DNA from: Auriscalpium vulgare
Lineage: Eukaryota; Basidiomycota; Agaricomycetes; Russulales; Auriscalpiaceae
Direction: 5' to 3'
NCBI GenBank assembly: GCA_019915015.1
Contig: JAHBBC010000012.1
Coordinates: 1,550,001-1,614,000, forward strand
Length of the DNA: 64,000 bases
Part shown: in pieces, positions 24,301 to 36,750 of the stretch
Numbering within the stretch: the first letter of the stretch is position 1
How the letters are laid out: the number at the start of each line of letters is the position of its first letter
Translations under genes and position numbers: made by a program
The notes under the pieces: model-generated
Databases searched by the model: none
What the model saw: the letters and a program-made list of their open reading frames with translations, nothing else
Told to the model about the DNA's origin: nothing

Positions 24301-25893
24301 GAGGACGTGTAGAGTTCGGCTGAATTTCGTGCTACTGTCCGCGATGGAACCGTTCACGACCTTGGGCGCGACAGAGAGCCAGGAAGACGAGGATGAAGGG
24401 GCGAGGTTTTCGACATTCCCCAGAGCATCGGTGAGGCTCTCCAACACGTAGGTATGGGTGCCGAGAGCTTCGGCAGAGAGTGTCAACGGAACGTGGACGT
24501 CCTGAGCTGCGGGATACAACGATGACGAGCCAGAATGGGAAGCTCCATCGACGTGAGATGACTCGATGCCCTCAACCACAAAGTACTCTCTGCGCTTGTT
24601 GATTTCCTTGTACCACTTCAGGCTAAGAGGAGGCACGCCGTAGATACTGAGGCCTAGCTGGACATCTTTGTCTGCACCAGCAAATCCGAGGCCCGGCGAC
24701 GCACAGCGGACGTTATCTCCGCGCGTCAGCGCGTCGTCCTCAACGAATTGGGCGCGAGGGCAAGGGGCAACCGTCAGCCTAGAGGGATAGATGATGCGCG
24801 CTTCAACGCCAGATGGGTCGTGCAATGCGTGTAGGTGAACCGTGCCAGGTTTTGTGAGGCGAATGTGTACAAGTGACTGTGTCTTCTGTAGGCGCTGAGG
24901 ATCTCGTGAACCGTCGTCTTCGTCGTCATCTTCGTCGTACTCGTCGTACTCGCTTTCGCGCTTGTCCCGGTCGGCACCAGAAGACCTCGAGACCTGAAGG
25001 CTGTCCTGCCGCGAACTCTCAATTGCCTTGAGATCCTTTGCAGAGAGCGTGACCTGCGGCACTTTACCGCCCTCGTGCCCGAGAGGCGTGATGGAATACC
25101 GCAGCGAGCTTGGGTTTGAGTTATTCAAGAGGACAGGAATGAGCACACTGCTGGATGGGGATGACAAGCAATAAGTTTGACTGTGGGGATTGAGCTGCGC
25201 CGTGCTGATTGGTGACATCCGCACGATATGCTGGCCGCCAAGATGTGCATCAGAGTTGCCGTAGGCTTCGCCTCCAATGAAGCCTAACGACAGGGTAGAC
25301 AGCAGGCTGGAGAAGCTGAGCGTGCTCTGTGTCGAATATGCACCAGCATAGTCTATCACCGGCTACGCTTCAGGAGATTTCGCATCGAACATGTGAGGGA
25401 ACGCACCGTGGACAGAATCATGAGCGTCCGAACCCCCGAATAGGTGTAGCTTGATGCCACCAAATAGCAGTCCATCGACTACAAAGAGCGAGAGAATCTG
25501 TATAATGACCATGGCATTGCTGTAATTGAGCCGGGGTATTCGAAGCTGGGCAAGGCCGACGCAGTACAATAGGTCAACAAGAAGCCATTTCTTGCCATAT
25601 GACGGGGTTTGACTGCTCTCGGAGAACAGCAGGTATCGGGTAAAATCAAATAGTTTGATAGCCTGTCGAATGTCGAGTCAGCGAAGACAAGGGGTAAGTC
25701 TGCCGCTTGGACAAGGTGGCCCGACAGTACAGACGCGCAGGTTGCCAGGAGAAGTGCGCACCTGGAGCAACAGCCCAAAGCTCAGTGAATACAACCTCTG
25801 TGATGGTGCGTCGAGGTATTTTTCGGGGATGAGGGGTGGTGATTGTCGTGAAGGTGGTGGTGGTGGAGCTGCCTTGCTGGACGAGTCGGCCAT
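21318..25893 (-). CDS. POM152: POM152, integral membrane nucleoporin
   Basis: Membrane-ring component of the nuclear pore, anchored in the pore membrane with a large perinuclear (lumenal) part. Twelve exons give 1318 residues; boundaries run 25762-25893, 25367-25662, 23921-25324, 23517-23868, 23313-23466, 23083-23255, 22916-23032, 22670-22856, 21944-22622, 21681-21892, 21449-21619, 21318-21397. A Pro-rich N-terminus is followed by hydrophobic segments within about residues 60-165. The rest is a string of Ig-like beta-sandwich repeats, each marked by GxPPF or GxPPW turns (GTPPFSVYYR, GEPPWRVKYR, GRPPFQIQYN, GTPPFELTIS, GIPPWTVGYR, GEPPFTFTYQ). The last exon ends VWTVTFISDRHCRYPP, as in the family. 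An acidic Asp/Glu run lies near residue 290. The donors at 25366 (gtagcc) and 23082 (gtccgt) are weak but keep the frame. Confidence 0.92.
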
Positions 25894-26267
25894 GCCGTGG
25901 GTGTGCCGTGTCCGGCGGCTGCGTTTGGCGCAGCCCTGCGAGGCGTTTACTTCGAGGGGGACGTTGCAAAAGTAGAATCGTACGATGTCCGACTAGGTCG
26001 TGAAGGTGAGAAGGGCGAGAGGAAGCGGCAAGCAGAACAATGCGGTTGGAGGCGGGACTTCTGTACGCGCTCAATTCACGTGATCGCTACGTCGTCAGCT
26101 CACTGACAAGGCCAGACAAGGCCTCACTTGTAAAGTACGATATTGCAGTACTTAGACATAGGAAGGCAGTAAGCCCTAGCTTGTCTGCGACAACGCGTGA
26201 CCGGTGGTGACAAGCAGCACGTATATTTTCTCAGAACAAATATGAATACAACAGGCTATGTCTACTC
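25894..26267. other. Intergenic: POM152 promoter and thioredoxin 3' region
   Basis: 374 bp, purine-rich near 25990-26040. No gene is seen. Confidence 0.4.
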
Positions 26268-26989
26268 CTACGACCGACTGAGGTACCAGAAGATCAGGTA
26301 TGCCCCGACAAAGAGAAGCAGCTTCTTCACTTGAGGGTCAAGATTCGTCACAGCGGAGGTGTCAATAACAGGCGCAGAAGTCGATGCGCCTCCAAGGGTT
26401 TGTCCCTTGCCGGTAAACGCAGCCGGAGTTGACGTCGCTGCAGACGGCGAGCCAGCGTGCTTCCGCAACGCCGTCTCAATCCCACTGAGTCACGCACTTG
26501 ATGAGCGCGGTATACGTAGCAAGAAAGAGTGAGCACATACTTTCGATCCGCACCACGAACTTGGTCTACCTTCGTAGAGCCCTTCAGGAATATAAATGTG
26601 GGCCTGGAGGACAAGGTGAGGTCTAGCATGCAACGAAAGCGTAGATTGCCCACATCGCGCTGACCGAGTACTTGCCAGCAACCTCCTGGGCGGCATCGAC
26701 GTCGCACTTGAGGAAGTTGACGTTTCTGTATTGCTTGGAGAGGGCATCGTATACAGGCGCAATTTGATGACACGGGCCACACCTACATGCGTTGTGCATC
26801 AGCAGCCATACCTACAGTTATATAGAGGTCCCGGGCGTACCAACTTGCGTGGAAGTCAATGACCTGGTCGCTGAGGATCAGCATGCGCAACCTGCGTGTC
26901 AGCCTCGGACTCACCGTCACTTTGTCCTTGGACTGGGAGGTTATTCCATTTAGTTGGGCCAATGTCGTGATGTGGGTGATCGTCGACAT
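26268..26989 (-). CDS. Thioredoxin with C-terminal membrane anchor
   Basis: Five exons (26915-26989, 26841-26863, 26654-26782, 26541-26603, 26268-26484) give 168 residues. Residues 1-105 or so are a complete thioredoxin fold: VIDFHASWCGPCHQIAPVYD with redox pair Cys34/Cys37, then FLKCDVDAAQEVAGKYSV and MPTFIFLKG with the cis-proline. After the fold comes a Ser/Thr/Ala linker of about 40 residues and a final hydrophobic segment, LLLFVGAYLIFWYLSRS, which ends the protein. This is the layout of a tail-anchored protein with the thioredoxin domain in the cytosol, perhaps on ER or outer mitochondrial membrane. Domain and anchor are seen; location is inferred. Divergent from histone H4. Confidence 0.88.
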
Positions 26990-27271
26990 ATTCCTGCCTG
27001 GTATATTGGAAGAGAGTGAGATGGTGGCGAGAGCAAGCCTGAGTAATTAGTGTGAGTATGCGGGCAGCACAGCCACAAGCGTGTTTGGTCGATCACGTGG
27101 ATACCACAACAGCACCAAGCGCGTACAAAAGGGCGCGTTGATCGCGTGGGCGCGCCTTCTCTTCCACATCCACCACCACTAGTCCACCAAACCCCTCGAA
27201 CTCCAACCACTCGCGTTGGACACCGCCGTATTCAAGCAACAACACACCATCTCACTCGACCCTAGTCAATA
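26990..27271. promoter_or_regulatory. Shared divergent promoter (thioredoxin / histone H4)
   Basis: 282 bp between the start codons. It contains an E-box-like cacgtgg at about 27094 and a pyrimidine-rich block before the H4 start. S-phase control of H4 would have to act from here. Confidence 0.45.
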
Positions 27272-27749
<478 letters not shown>

Positions 27750-28024
27750 GCCTTATCATTACTACGCCGTTTGGGTTGCCGTATTTTTGTCCGTGTAACA
27801 GTATGAATATATGCACGTATCCTCCAAGATTCACACAGATTCGAAACATGAGCTGAAATACTGGGAATCAGTGTACAGAGCCCTCCTCGAGACGCGTAAG
27901 TAGGTAATCGAAGGTAGGAGTAGGTAGGAGTCGTGGTATATAGGGTAACGTCAACAGAAGATCGACTGTCATGTATACAAGTCCGCTGCGAATGAATGTG
28001 GAAAGAGAATACGACTGCGATAAG
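27750..28024. other. Intergenic, convergent 3' ends of H4 and F-box gene
   Basis: 275 bp including short direct repeats of gtaggagtaggtag type at about 27910-27930. No gene is seen. Confidence 0.4.
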
Positions 28025-28905
28025 TTACAATGCCTCGGCGAGATGCTCGTAGAAGGTCACCAAATTCTTGATGCCTGGGCAGATGGCCAGTCTCACCCTC
28101 TCACTCTCTCCAACAAGGATTGTGCCCCTACGCTCAATCCACTGTGCGATGGTTGGCTTGGCCGCCTCTCCTGTAGTAGCCTTCCCGTCCCTGACCATCT
28201 TGGCCAGGCCATCACGCCTAATGCACCACTTGAGCTTGCGCATGACAGGAAGTAAAGAGCGTGAAATCCAGGGTGTCGATGACTCCACGTCAGGAAAGAC
28301 GTGACTGGTGTATAGCATGTGCATGGCATGGTTCCGAGGGCGCTGCCGAAGGTTGGACGCCACGATGTTGGACGCGTGTCGACGCTGCAATCGGACAGAG
28401 GTCTCGTAGTGGGTGACAGACTAGAGAAGACATCGAGCACCTGTCATTCAGTGAGTCCGCATGAGTCGAGTGCTAGGGATGCTTGCCAGCGGCGAGTAGA
28501 AATACAAGCCCATCCTCCAGTGGCGCTCAATGCCGAGACCTCGCATGACGCCGCGATGCACCAATTCGGGGACGCTGGGGCGAAGTGGGGTACCCTCCGG
28601 ACCAACGGCGAACAAAGAATGCGAAACGCGAGAGGGCGCCACGACGAGTATGCGAGCTCGATGGAGCACAGGGTCTGCGGCGAGGACTGCAAGATATCCC
28701 GACGCCGCCGCAAGAGCAGCAAGATCAGGAATATCAAGATACGAGACTGTGAAACGAGATCAGGATGCAAGTAAATTCGGAGACGAAACATGGACGGACA
28801 GATGCGAAGAATGATTTCTGGCGGCGTTGCCAGTAGGCCTCTGCGCGCGTCCGACACCATACGGGCACGATTGAGCGTCTCTGGGAGGGTATCTGAGGAG
28901 GACAT
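28025..28905 (-). CDS. F-box domain protein
   Basis: Exons 28800-28905, 28487-28746 and 28025-28420 give 253 residues. The N-terminal F-box reads LLATPPEIILRIFSYLDIPD and LAALAAASGYLAVLAADPVL once the first intron is removed. The rest (HRARILVVAPSRVSHSLF, HRGVMRGLGIERHWRMGLYF, THYETSVRLQRRHASNIV) is helical and conserved in appearance but has no WD40 or LRR repeats. It should act as a substrate adaptor for an SCF ubiquitin ligase; substrate unknown. The second intron (28421-28486) has a GC donor (GCAAGC) with a normal AG end. No in-frame GT donor is available there. Convergent with H4. Confidence 0.82.
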
Positions 28906-29509
28906 GATGGAGAGCAGACAAGCGACGGCCAGAGAGCCCAGCTGCTCTGCCGCGATACAAGGCGCTGGGGACCGAACTCAGAGCTCGACTGCGGATTGAT
29001 CGAGGTCGCGTCGAGAGCGGAGGGGAAGCGCGACGACCGTGTTGCTCGTAACCGGGCCGTGCGGGGATCGCGGCGCGGGTCGAGGACGCCGGCCACCCGA
29101 TTTGACGTCACGCCGCCGCCGCCGCCGGACTTGGCGCCGAACTCGACGCTGACAATGTCCGCGGACTCTGGTCCAGCTAGCTGCTTGGACGCGTGCTGAT
29201 ATTCTGGAAGGGGACGATCTTGGATCATCCAACGCGCTCTGCGACGAATCGAGGTATTGGTCTGCCTATCTGGATAGCTCTGTCGCGCCACAACTGTTTC
29301 TCTTCTGCAAAACCGTGCTGGACAACAGAAACGGCTTCTAATAGCACTTTCCATGCGTTCCTTCTGGATGTCCTCCTCCAAACGCAGCCCGAGCTATTTC
29401 ATCGTATATACTACTGCCATGGCCCTCGAGCCTCTCTTGTCTTCCCCCCGTCCTGCCCCTCCCGCTGCACATCGTCCTCCAATCCTCTCTGCGCTCGTCG
29501 TTCGTCACC
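28906..29509. other. Divergent intergenic region, no gene
   Basis: 604 bp between the starts of the F-box and DUF6533 genes. It is GC-rich, with a run of gccgcc near 29112. Open frames across it lack family features or intron signals. It probably holds both promoters and leaders. Confidence 0.45.
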
Positions 29510-31386
29510 ATGCCGGACACCCTTGAGACCGCACAACATTTCATCTTTGTGTACGTCTCTGGTCGTCTATGTCGATATATGCACTCATTGCGTTACTCAG
29601 GACTCAGGTCTATTTCTGCTGTGAGTACTCGCCTCGTCTTTTAGCATCACTGTTTGACGTCCGTATCTCCGACGTCCAGCCATGTGTGAGCCATCTTTGT
29701 CCACTCGTCGATGGGCATCGTCTTATCGACCTGCATACAGACGCTGTGGTGCTCTGGGACTGGGTCATCAGTCTGCCTAGAGAGTGGCAATACGTCGGTC
29801 ATCTCGCCCGCCTCTCCTTTTTATCCTGTTCTCATGACCGCTGAATAGGTCTGGAAGACACATTGGACGCCAGTCAAGGTTGCCTACCTCTTCTGCCGGT
29901 ACGACCACGCATATATCCGCCTTTCCAGCTCTTGACCCACCGCCGACAGCTACTGGGTCATATCCGTGGTTCCCTATCTTCTTTTCTCGTTCGTAACGGA
30001 CCATACAATGGAAACCTGCCAGAAGATTTACAAGGTGCGCGCCACGGACGTTCGAAGGCTCGGCGGTTTTTTTTTTTGCTCATATCGTCCAGATACCTGT
30101 CGCTCTCGCACTTTGGAATCAAGTCGGATCGGAGTGTGAGTTTGCAACTTCGTCAAATCTATGCTGCAAGTTATGACGCTTTCCTCTAGCCGTGCTGCTC
30201 ATCCGAACCTACGCCTTCTTCAATCGGAGCAACGCTATTCTCGCGGCCCTTCTCTGCGCCCTGGGAGGCGTCATAGCATACCAGCTATACGTGGACACAT
30301 CGCAGATGCTCGGTATGTCCGTTACACGGCACATGCTGAGCAATACATGACCGCTTCGCATCAGTCCTCCCGTTTGTTACCCCTCCGTTTGTGAGTACTT
30401 CGTACCTCGGCCCTGTCAACGCTCTGACCGTCACGCAGGACAAGGGTCCTTGCTTCCCTATGTCGAAGCCGCACTCTGCCCACCTGCTTGGTGAGACGAT
30501 ATTTCGCATTGTGCCTTCACCGCGTGGGCTAACCGTTATGCAGGCTTTTTCGTACGTGGCAGCGCGACTCACCATGTTCGATGCTTACTTGGACCGTCGT
30601 CAGATTGCTCCTCTCGGTTTCGACACCCTGGTCACTATGATGACTGTGTGGAAAGCATTTACCATCCGGCGTCGCAATGGCGGGCCGAGCAGCAGGCTGA
30701 TACAGACATTCCTTCGAGAAGGTGTCTTCTATTACCTGTTGATTTCCATCGCCAACCTGGTATGTTGTTCGTTGCTCATACTTCGCCGTACTCATGCGTC
30801 CCCTGCCAGATCAATGGCATCTTCTACCTCCAGTAAGTTACCTCGTCACTCACCCCTACAGGACTCTTCCGCTTACTCGCATACGTAGACCTCGCCAAGT
30901 CATTTCCGCCATCAACATCCCGCTCAGTGTCATGCTGAGCCCTGTTCTGGCCTGTCGTTTGGTTAGTATCCCTTTCAATTTCTTCCTAAGGATTGCCTGA
31001 CAGGTTACTACCAGATTCTCGACCTTAGGGAACGCGGTTCGGAGACTGTCACCCATTCGGATGGGCACACCTACGGATCGCACGGCTCCCGAGGTGGCGC
31101 ACAATACGGGATCCAGTTCAGCCAGCATCGATCCGTCGCAAGCTCGGGCGCGGTGCAGAGCGGGTTCACAAGGTCTCGTACGACCTACGGGAAGCCAAAT
31201 GCCGCCAATGGAGTCGTCCTCAGCACCCTTGGGAGCGATGCTGGGCCGATCACCGACAGCGACGTCGAGCTCAAAGGCATCCACCACGACGGGATGGACG
31301 ACGAGATTCTAGAGGACCTCAAGGCGGGAGATCTTGGCCTGGGTGGGATTCGCGTGGACGTTGAGAAGACGTCAGATATCATATAG
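29510..31386 (+). CDS. DUF6533 multi-pass membrane protein (basidiomycete family)
   Basis: A fungal membrane family of unknown function, abundant in Agaricomycetes. Fifteen exons joined in frame give 373 residues. The N-terminal DUF6533 stretch reads YAVVLWDWVISLPREWQYVW, followed by about six further hydrophobic segments (WVISVVPYLLFSFV, AVLLIRTYAFF-like helix, AILAALLCALGGVIAYQLYV, VFYYLLISIANLINGIFYL, SAINIPLSVMLSPVLACRLI). The cytosolic tail is Gly/Ser-rich and ends acidic. Exons 2, 3 and 11 are only 13, 6 and 8 bp (29608-29620, 29680-29685, 30544-30551). The N-terminal exons are the least certain part. Intron 6 holds an 11-T run (30067-30077). Confidence 0.78.
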
Positions 31387-31981
31387 ACTTAAGGGTAAGA
31401 CGGGCTTCGCCTTTCAGTGCGTGTCTCGTCGCGGTTGTATTTTCTTATCCTCGCATTTCGCTTTGCTCTCTGTGGATCGAAGGCAATATTGTACATAAAT
31501 CGTTTTCTTGTACCATGACTCTTGGTCACTTTTGAATCCTGCACCTGTTACCTCCTCGCAACATCCCGCATTTGAACCCGAGAATCCTGACAACGTTGAC
31601 AATGCTAGAGCGATTGCATCTTTCTGTAAACCTTTCGTTATATAGGAGAGATCGAATCGACTCAACTTCCTGCTGGATGCGCTGAGACATATGTTGCATA
31701 TGATCAATGCACGCCACTGCTGCTGCTGAGAACTCATACACGGGTTTATTATTAGTGATACAGTTTGATACAACCGGTGCTAAGGAAGTAAGGCAAGAGT
31801 CACATCGAAGGATAACATAGCAGGGCAACCGGCATGCGACACTAGCGGGGGCGAAATAGCGTTCTACTGTAGGGGTGCAAGGTAGGTCGACAACAGTACT
31901 ACAAATACAGAAGAGTTTAGTATTCAGTAGGCGATAGCACCATAATTACTCTGCAAGATTCGTGATACCACTTTCCCCATT
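31387..31981. other. Intergenic, convergent 3' ends
   Basis: 595 bp between the DUF6533 gene and the Zn2Cys6 factor. It is AT-richer than its surroundings. A 100-codon minus-strand open frame (31526-31828) has no recognisable features, so I see nothing supported here. Confidence 0.45.
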
Positions 31982-34900
31982 CTAGAACTCATGGACGTTT
32001 GTCGAAAAATTGATGTTCGAAAAGTCGGGGGCCAGCGGGGTGCCCGCGGAGTCCATCCAGAAGTTCTGCGTCTGGTCGAAGCTGAAGGGGATCGGCATGG
32101 CGGACGGCGGGCTGCTGTGCGTGGACTTGGGGGACGGCGACGTGGACGTGCCGGGCTGCGAGCTGGGCGTGCTCTGCCCGGGGCGCGGCCACCACTCGTA
32201 GCCGGGGAGGTACGACGTCGACGGCTCGATGCCGGGGATGTCGATGCCGAGCATGTGCGCGAGGATGCGGTTCGACGGCTGCACGGGCGCCGGCAGCGCG
32301 CCCTCGGGCGTCGACGCCGCGGTGCTGCGCTCGAGCTCCTCGAACGCGCCCTGCTGGAGGATGTTGGAGCTCTTGTCCAAGCCGAATGCGTCTTCCGCGC
32401 CGCGTTTCTGGCGGTGCGCGCCGGAGACGAGCGCGGAGAGGAGGCCCTTGTCGACGGAGACTTTCGCCCCGTTGAGGAGCTCGCAGGCACGCTGTGCGCT
32501 CGGCCAGATGGTCTGCAGGGATTACTTCAATGACGGAGTGCGGGAAGAGGCTGGATGGCTCACCCCCATTTCCTTCAGCGCGCACAGAATTTGTTGCAGC
32601 GACACCGAGCTCTGGACGTTGGAAGGCCGCATTGTCACTGCGAACGATGATTGTCAATCTGCGACCGATCTGGCCGTGTGCTGAATACTCACGAGTTACA
32701 ACGTGCATGATTCTACCAGGATAAGATTAGCGGGGGACCATACGTCGGCAGGATCGTGCTCACCCTGCTGCGAACATATGTTGTGTAAGCAACATAGCAC
32801 TGCGCCTCAGGCCATACTGCTTTTGATACGCAACGCCTGAAGGAAAATTAAGGTGAGACATTGGCTAGGTCACTCTACCAAAATCCACATACTGATGGTT
32901 GTGACGTGTACCGCGGCGGTCTGGCATATATCAAACGACTTCAGGGCAATGGCATCGGATTCGCGTGTACCGGAATGCTTGTGGCTATGACTTGTCACTG
33001 GCCGCCACTTCGGTATGCTGCACCAACCAGTCAGGTCTGTTAAACAATTCATGCGAGATAGAACTCACAACGCGCGATGCAATAGAAGCACGGCATTCCA
33101 GTAGGTCATGTGCAGCATGCATATGTTGGGAGGCGGCACGTATCGCTGGCTCGCGGGGTCGTACGCCAGGCCTTCGGGCAGCTCGCTGTACCACTGGTCC
33201 ATGCGTCCCTCGAGCTCCGCCAAAGCAGCGCGCTTTGCCGCGTGCGCAATCGGGCGCACGGGGTAGATCCTGTCCATGATCGTGCCGGTGATGCAAACTA
33301 CAGCAGCCGGACATCAGTGGACGGGGCAGAGATGTGCCAGGCGCGGGGAGAATACGCACTCAACGCGGCGCCGGCCCGGAAGCACATCATTACCCTGCCT
33401 GGCACCGGGGGGTTCGTGAGCGCCGCGGGGTCGATGGGATGGGGCTGCCAGGGCTCGTCCGCGTCAACCTGGGGCCGGCGAAGAGCAGCGCCGTCCATAT
33501 CCGTCAGGCTCTGTTCGATAGAGAAAGGCTGAGTGTATGCACCGTACCTCAGGTAACGGCGTGTCGAAGTTGGCTTCTGTGATCGCAGGGGGCCGGCCCA
33601 TATATACAGCGGTGTATCTGGCACATCAGGAACATAAATCTTACGCGCGCGCGGGGCATATATGAGGGGCAGGCAACTGACTTGTCCGCACGCATCGCAG
33701 CCCACCATATCTGCTTCCTTGCTTGTAACTCCATGGGCGAGAACATGACCTTGTCATGTATTTGCCAGTGCTGCGCGTCGCGGTGCAACCCGAGGTCCTG
33801 CGCCTGTGCGCGAAAGGTCAGTGCGCTGCTATCATGGGCCATATCGCTTGCAGGCGTACCATGCGCAAGCCCATGCCTAGACGAAAGGTGAGTCTTGCTC
33901 GGGGTTTGGTGCGAGAAGCTCTTACCTGTGTACAGCCACCCATGCTCCATTTGACCTGCGGGCCGTGTGTTCAGAATGGGGCGTTCTTCAACAATGAAGG
34001 CAGAGAAAAGCCCACCGATGCCAAATTCTCGCAGCCCCAGCAACAATAGGGCTTGACACGTTGTTATGCGGCAATAGTGGTATACCCGATCTACAAAAGT
34101 GCAACTTCAATATGGCGATGGTGTGGGCGACGAGCCGCAACGCACTCAAGACCTCGCGGGCCTGGACCATGTAATCTAAGCCAGCCTCCCAGATGTTGCC
34201 CGGTGAAGGTGGTGAGTCGTCTCCATCGTAGCGAGCGGCAATGGCGAACATTGATAAAAGCAGCAGATTCGAATAGTGAGGCTTCTCCTGTAGGCGGCTA
34301 GGGTCTTGGCTGCAAGCGACGAGAACGTCAGTCGTGAGGTCATCTAGGCGCCTCCCGAGAGGGCGTCATTGCTGGGTGAGATACGTACGAGTGTCTGATG
34401 ATGGGACAGTCGTCAATATCCATCACAAAGAAGGCAAGAATCGTCATGAATGCACTCACGCAGCCTCATAGTCCTTCCAGAAGAGCGTTTTGTGTACGAC
34501 GGGTAAGATGGGATGCACATAGGTGAAGTAAAGTGAGAGAAGGTGACGTTGTACTTGCTCCGAAGGCAAAGTAACGTTGACGGATTCTTCGGGGATGAAC
34601 TGGTTGATAGCAGGCGGCCATACCCGCGCCATGGGTAGATTCCTAGGAAGACCGGTCAGTCGGAGGAAGGTGTGTGATCATTGCCGACACGCACCATACG
34701 CCGCCGACTTTGCGCTCGTCTGTTCGGTCGGCCTGCGACAACAAGTGCAGACCACTCGCGGCTCCGTGATAGCGGACCTAGATAGCATCATGTTAAGTAA
34801 AGGTTTTTGCTCGTCTAAAATATACACGCACTTCTTTGTTCTCATCTAAAGACAGCTTACCCAACGTCGAGGTTGCCTCGGTCTCGTCTTCCGACTCTGC

Positions 34901-35920
34901 AAGGAACGTAACGTTAAAATAAAGCTCTTATGGCATCCGAGGAACTGACCCGATACTGTGTCCAATTTGTACAACCCGTCCCAGTTTGGCTGATCGACAC
35001 GGCCGTTGTCTAATCGGCGTCGCTGGTTCAACGGTTGCCCGCCTGCCGTCGTGGAGTTCATCTCCGTCACGGCGAAGCGGCTAGACAAACGGTCTTGCCA
35101 TTCCAAGGTCGGAGTGACGAGCATGGAGTTGTCTGGTGCTGACGTGAGATATTTTTAGACTGCAGAACCCGCTTTGCCTACTGGACGAGACGATCTCTCG
35201 CGACATGCGCGACTGGCGCCGCGGACGAGAGGGGTCACGCGAAGACTGTGTGTCGGCCGACCCGCTGAGAATGGACGCAAAAAAGTCCTCCTTGGTCATG
35301 GCCGCAGAATGATTTTGACGCCCAACGGGACCCTATAGATCGTTCAGCAAGCAAGGAGACAAGACGGGGGAGGACGACGTGCAAATGGGCCGGCATCGAC
35401 CCTGGCGAGGATGTCTCGTGCAAGGTCGTCTCTGCGGAGATTGGTGAGAAGTTTTTGGACTTGTGGGTCGGACGAGGACAAGATGGCGCCGAGCATGGCC
35501 TCGACTTGGTGCCATCTCTGCTCGATCGCGTGGATGTAGCCCTTCGGAGGACCGCGCTTGAAGCTGGGACCTGCACCGCAGAGTGAGTCAGAGTGACAAA
35601 GACATAGGTGCGAGAGAGTTACCGAGGAAGGTGCAGGCTAAGATTACGCATGAGCGCGCGTTGTAAGCGGAGAGCGGGTATGGAGGAATTGGGACAAGTA
35701 CGTACCTACGCCCGCAGCAGAGCAGCTTTTGCAGACATCCGAGTCGCCCTGGAAGCGTTCGCACTTGCTCTTTGTCTTGCGACACTGGTCGCAGGCTGCA
35801 CGCGATATCGGGGTGAGCGGGGGCGGGGGGTCAGCAGGGAGGAGACACACCTCTGCTAGACCGCTTCCTGGAAGGCTCTGCATGGGACTGGTCGTCGTCT
35901 GAAAGGTCTAGGTCGTGCAT
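31982..35920 (-). CDS. Zn2Cys6 transcription factor with fungal-specific regulatory domain
   Basis: The start (35918-35920) gives an acidic leader, then across a short intron the zinc cluster ACDQCRKTKSKCERFQGD followed by CKSCSAAGVAC. The cysteine spacing is C-x2-C-x6-C-x9-C-x2-C-x6-C. It continues GPSFKRGPPKGYIHAIEQRW, a linker typical of Agaricomycete regulators. The middle carries the fungal-specific (PF04082-type) domain: MFAIAARYDGDD, an AQDLGLHRDAQHWQ segment, WWAAMRADK and PVPGRVMMCFRAGAALS-like stretches, then MDQWYSELPEGLAYDP. The C-terminus is Ser/Pro-rich and ends NINFSTNVHEF. A dozen or so short introns interrupt it and I did not fix every boundary. It should bind CGG half-sites as a dimer. 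Target genes cannot be told; no pathway cluster surrounds it. Confidence 0.85.
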
Positions 35921-36750
35921 GGATGGGAAATGTGGAACAAGTCTGGGACGGGGTTAAGTACGAGGGAGACCAAGGGGAGCCCGGTGAGAGTCGCGCCCCA
36001 AGTCGACCCGCTCAACGCCGAGAGAGCGAGCCGCATCCCGTGACCCAGATCGCCTGGTCCCCGATCTGGTGTGCCTTGACGGTCAACCCCATTGACACTC
36101 GCTCCGAATATCCTCGACGGACGATTGAATACATCATGCGCCGCATACAATTTCACTTGCGGCGGTTATCGATCACCTCGCATCGGGTACCAACGGGTCC
36201 CCGCACGCCCGCAGGGTCAAGCTCTGCCTTCCGCAATTATGCCGCGAGTCGTGCGCTCTTCGGGTGCGCCCTCCGCCGTCTTCTCGATGTTCGCCGACGG
36301 GCCTCACCGACCGCCAAGACGCGTCCCGACTGTCCCGTCTTCTGATCCGAATCAACGATCGCCGATGTCTCGGGCAACACACCTCGCTTGCAGTCCATCT
36401 GTTCAGACTTTCATCAATTCCGAGAATGCCAATAAAGTAGATATTGCTCAGATACAGCAATCTAGTCACCGCGCCGCACAGCGACCACAATAATGACGCC
36501 GTCGCTGATTATCTACGAGCAATGCTATTCAGGGGTCCACGCAGAATGTACATTAAACTTTTCTCTTCAGGTTCCGCAGGTTTGTAACATCGTGACGAAA
36601 AGAAAGCAGCCGCCGGTAAGCACACAATGTCCTCTCTGGCCCGGTGTAAGTAACAACAGACCAGGGCGTTGGGGGCAGTACAATCTAAAAACATCCCGGC
36701 GCCAACGCATGAGCTAGGACACAGGCGCTCCGAGCACAGCGCAGACACAC
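35921..36750. other. Upstream region of the Zn2Cys6 gene, no gene seen
   Basis: 830 bp between the transcription factor start and the PP2A-A stop. Open frames on both strands lack family features and splice support. The part near 35921 must include the promoter of the factor. Confidence 0.45.

Noticed and set aside
31526..31828. 100-codon minus-strand open frame between two convergent genes
   Set aside because: No domain, no splice context and no conserved-looking pattern; it lies in what should be 3' untranslated sequence.
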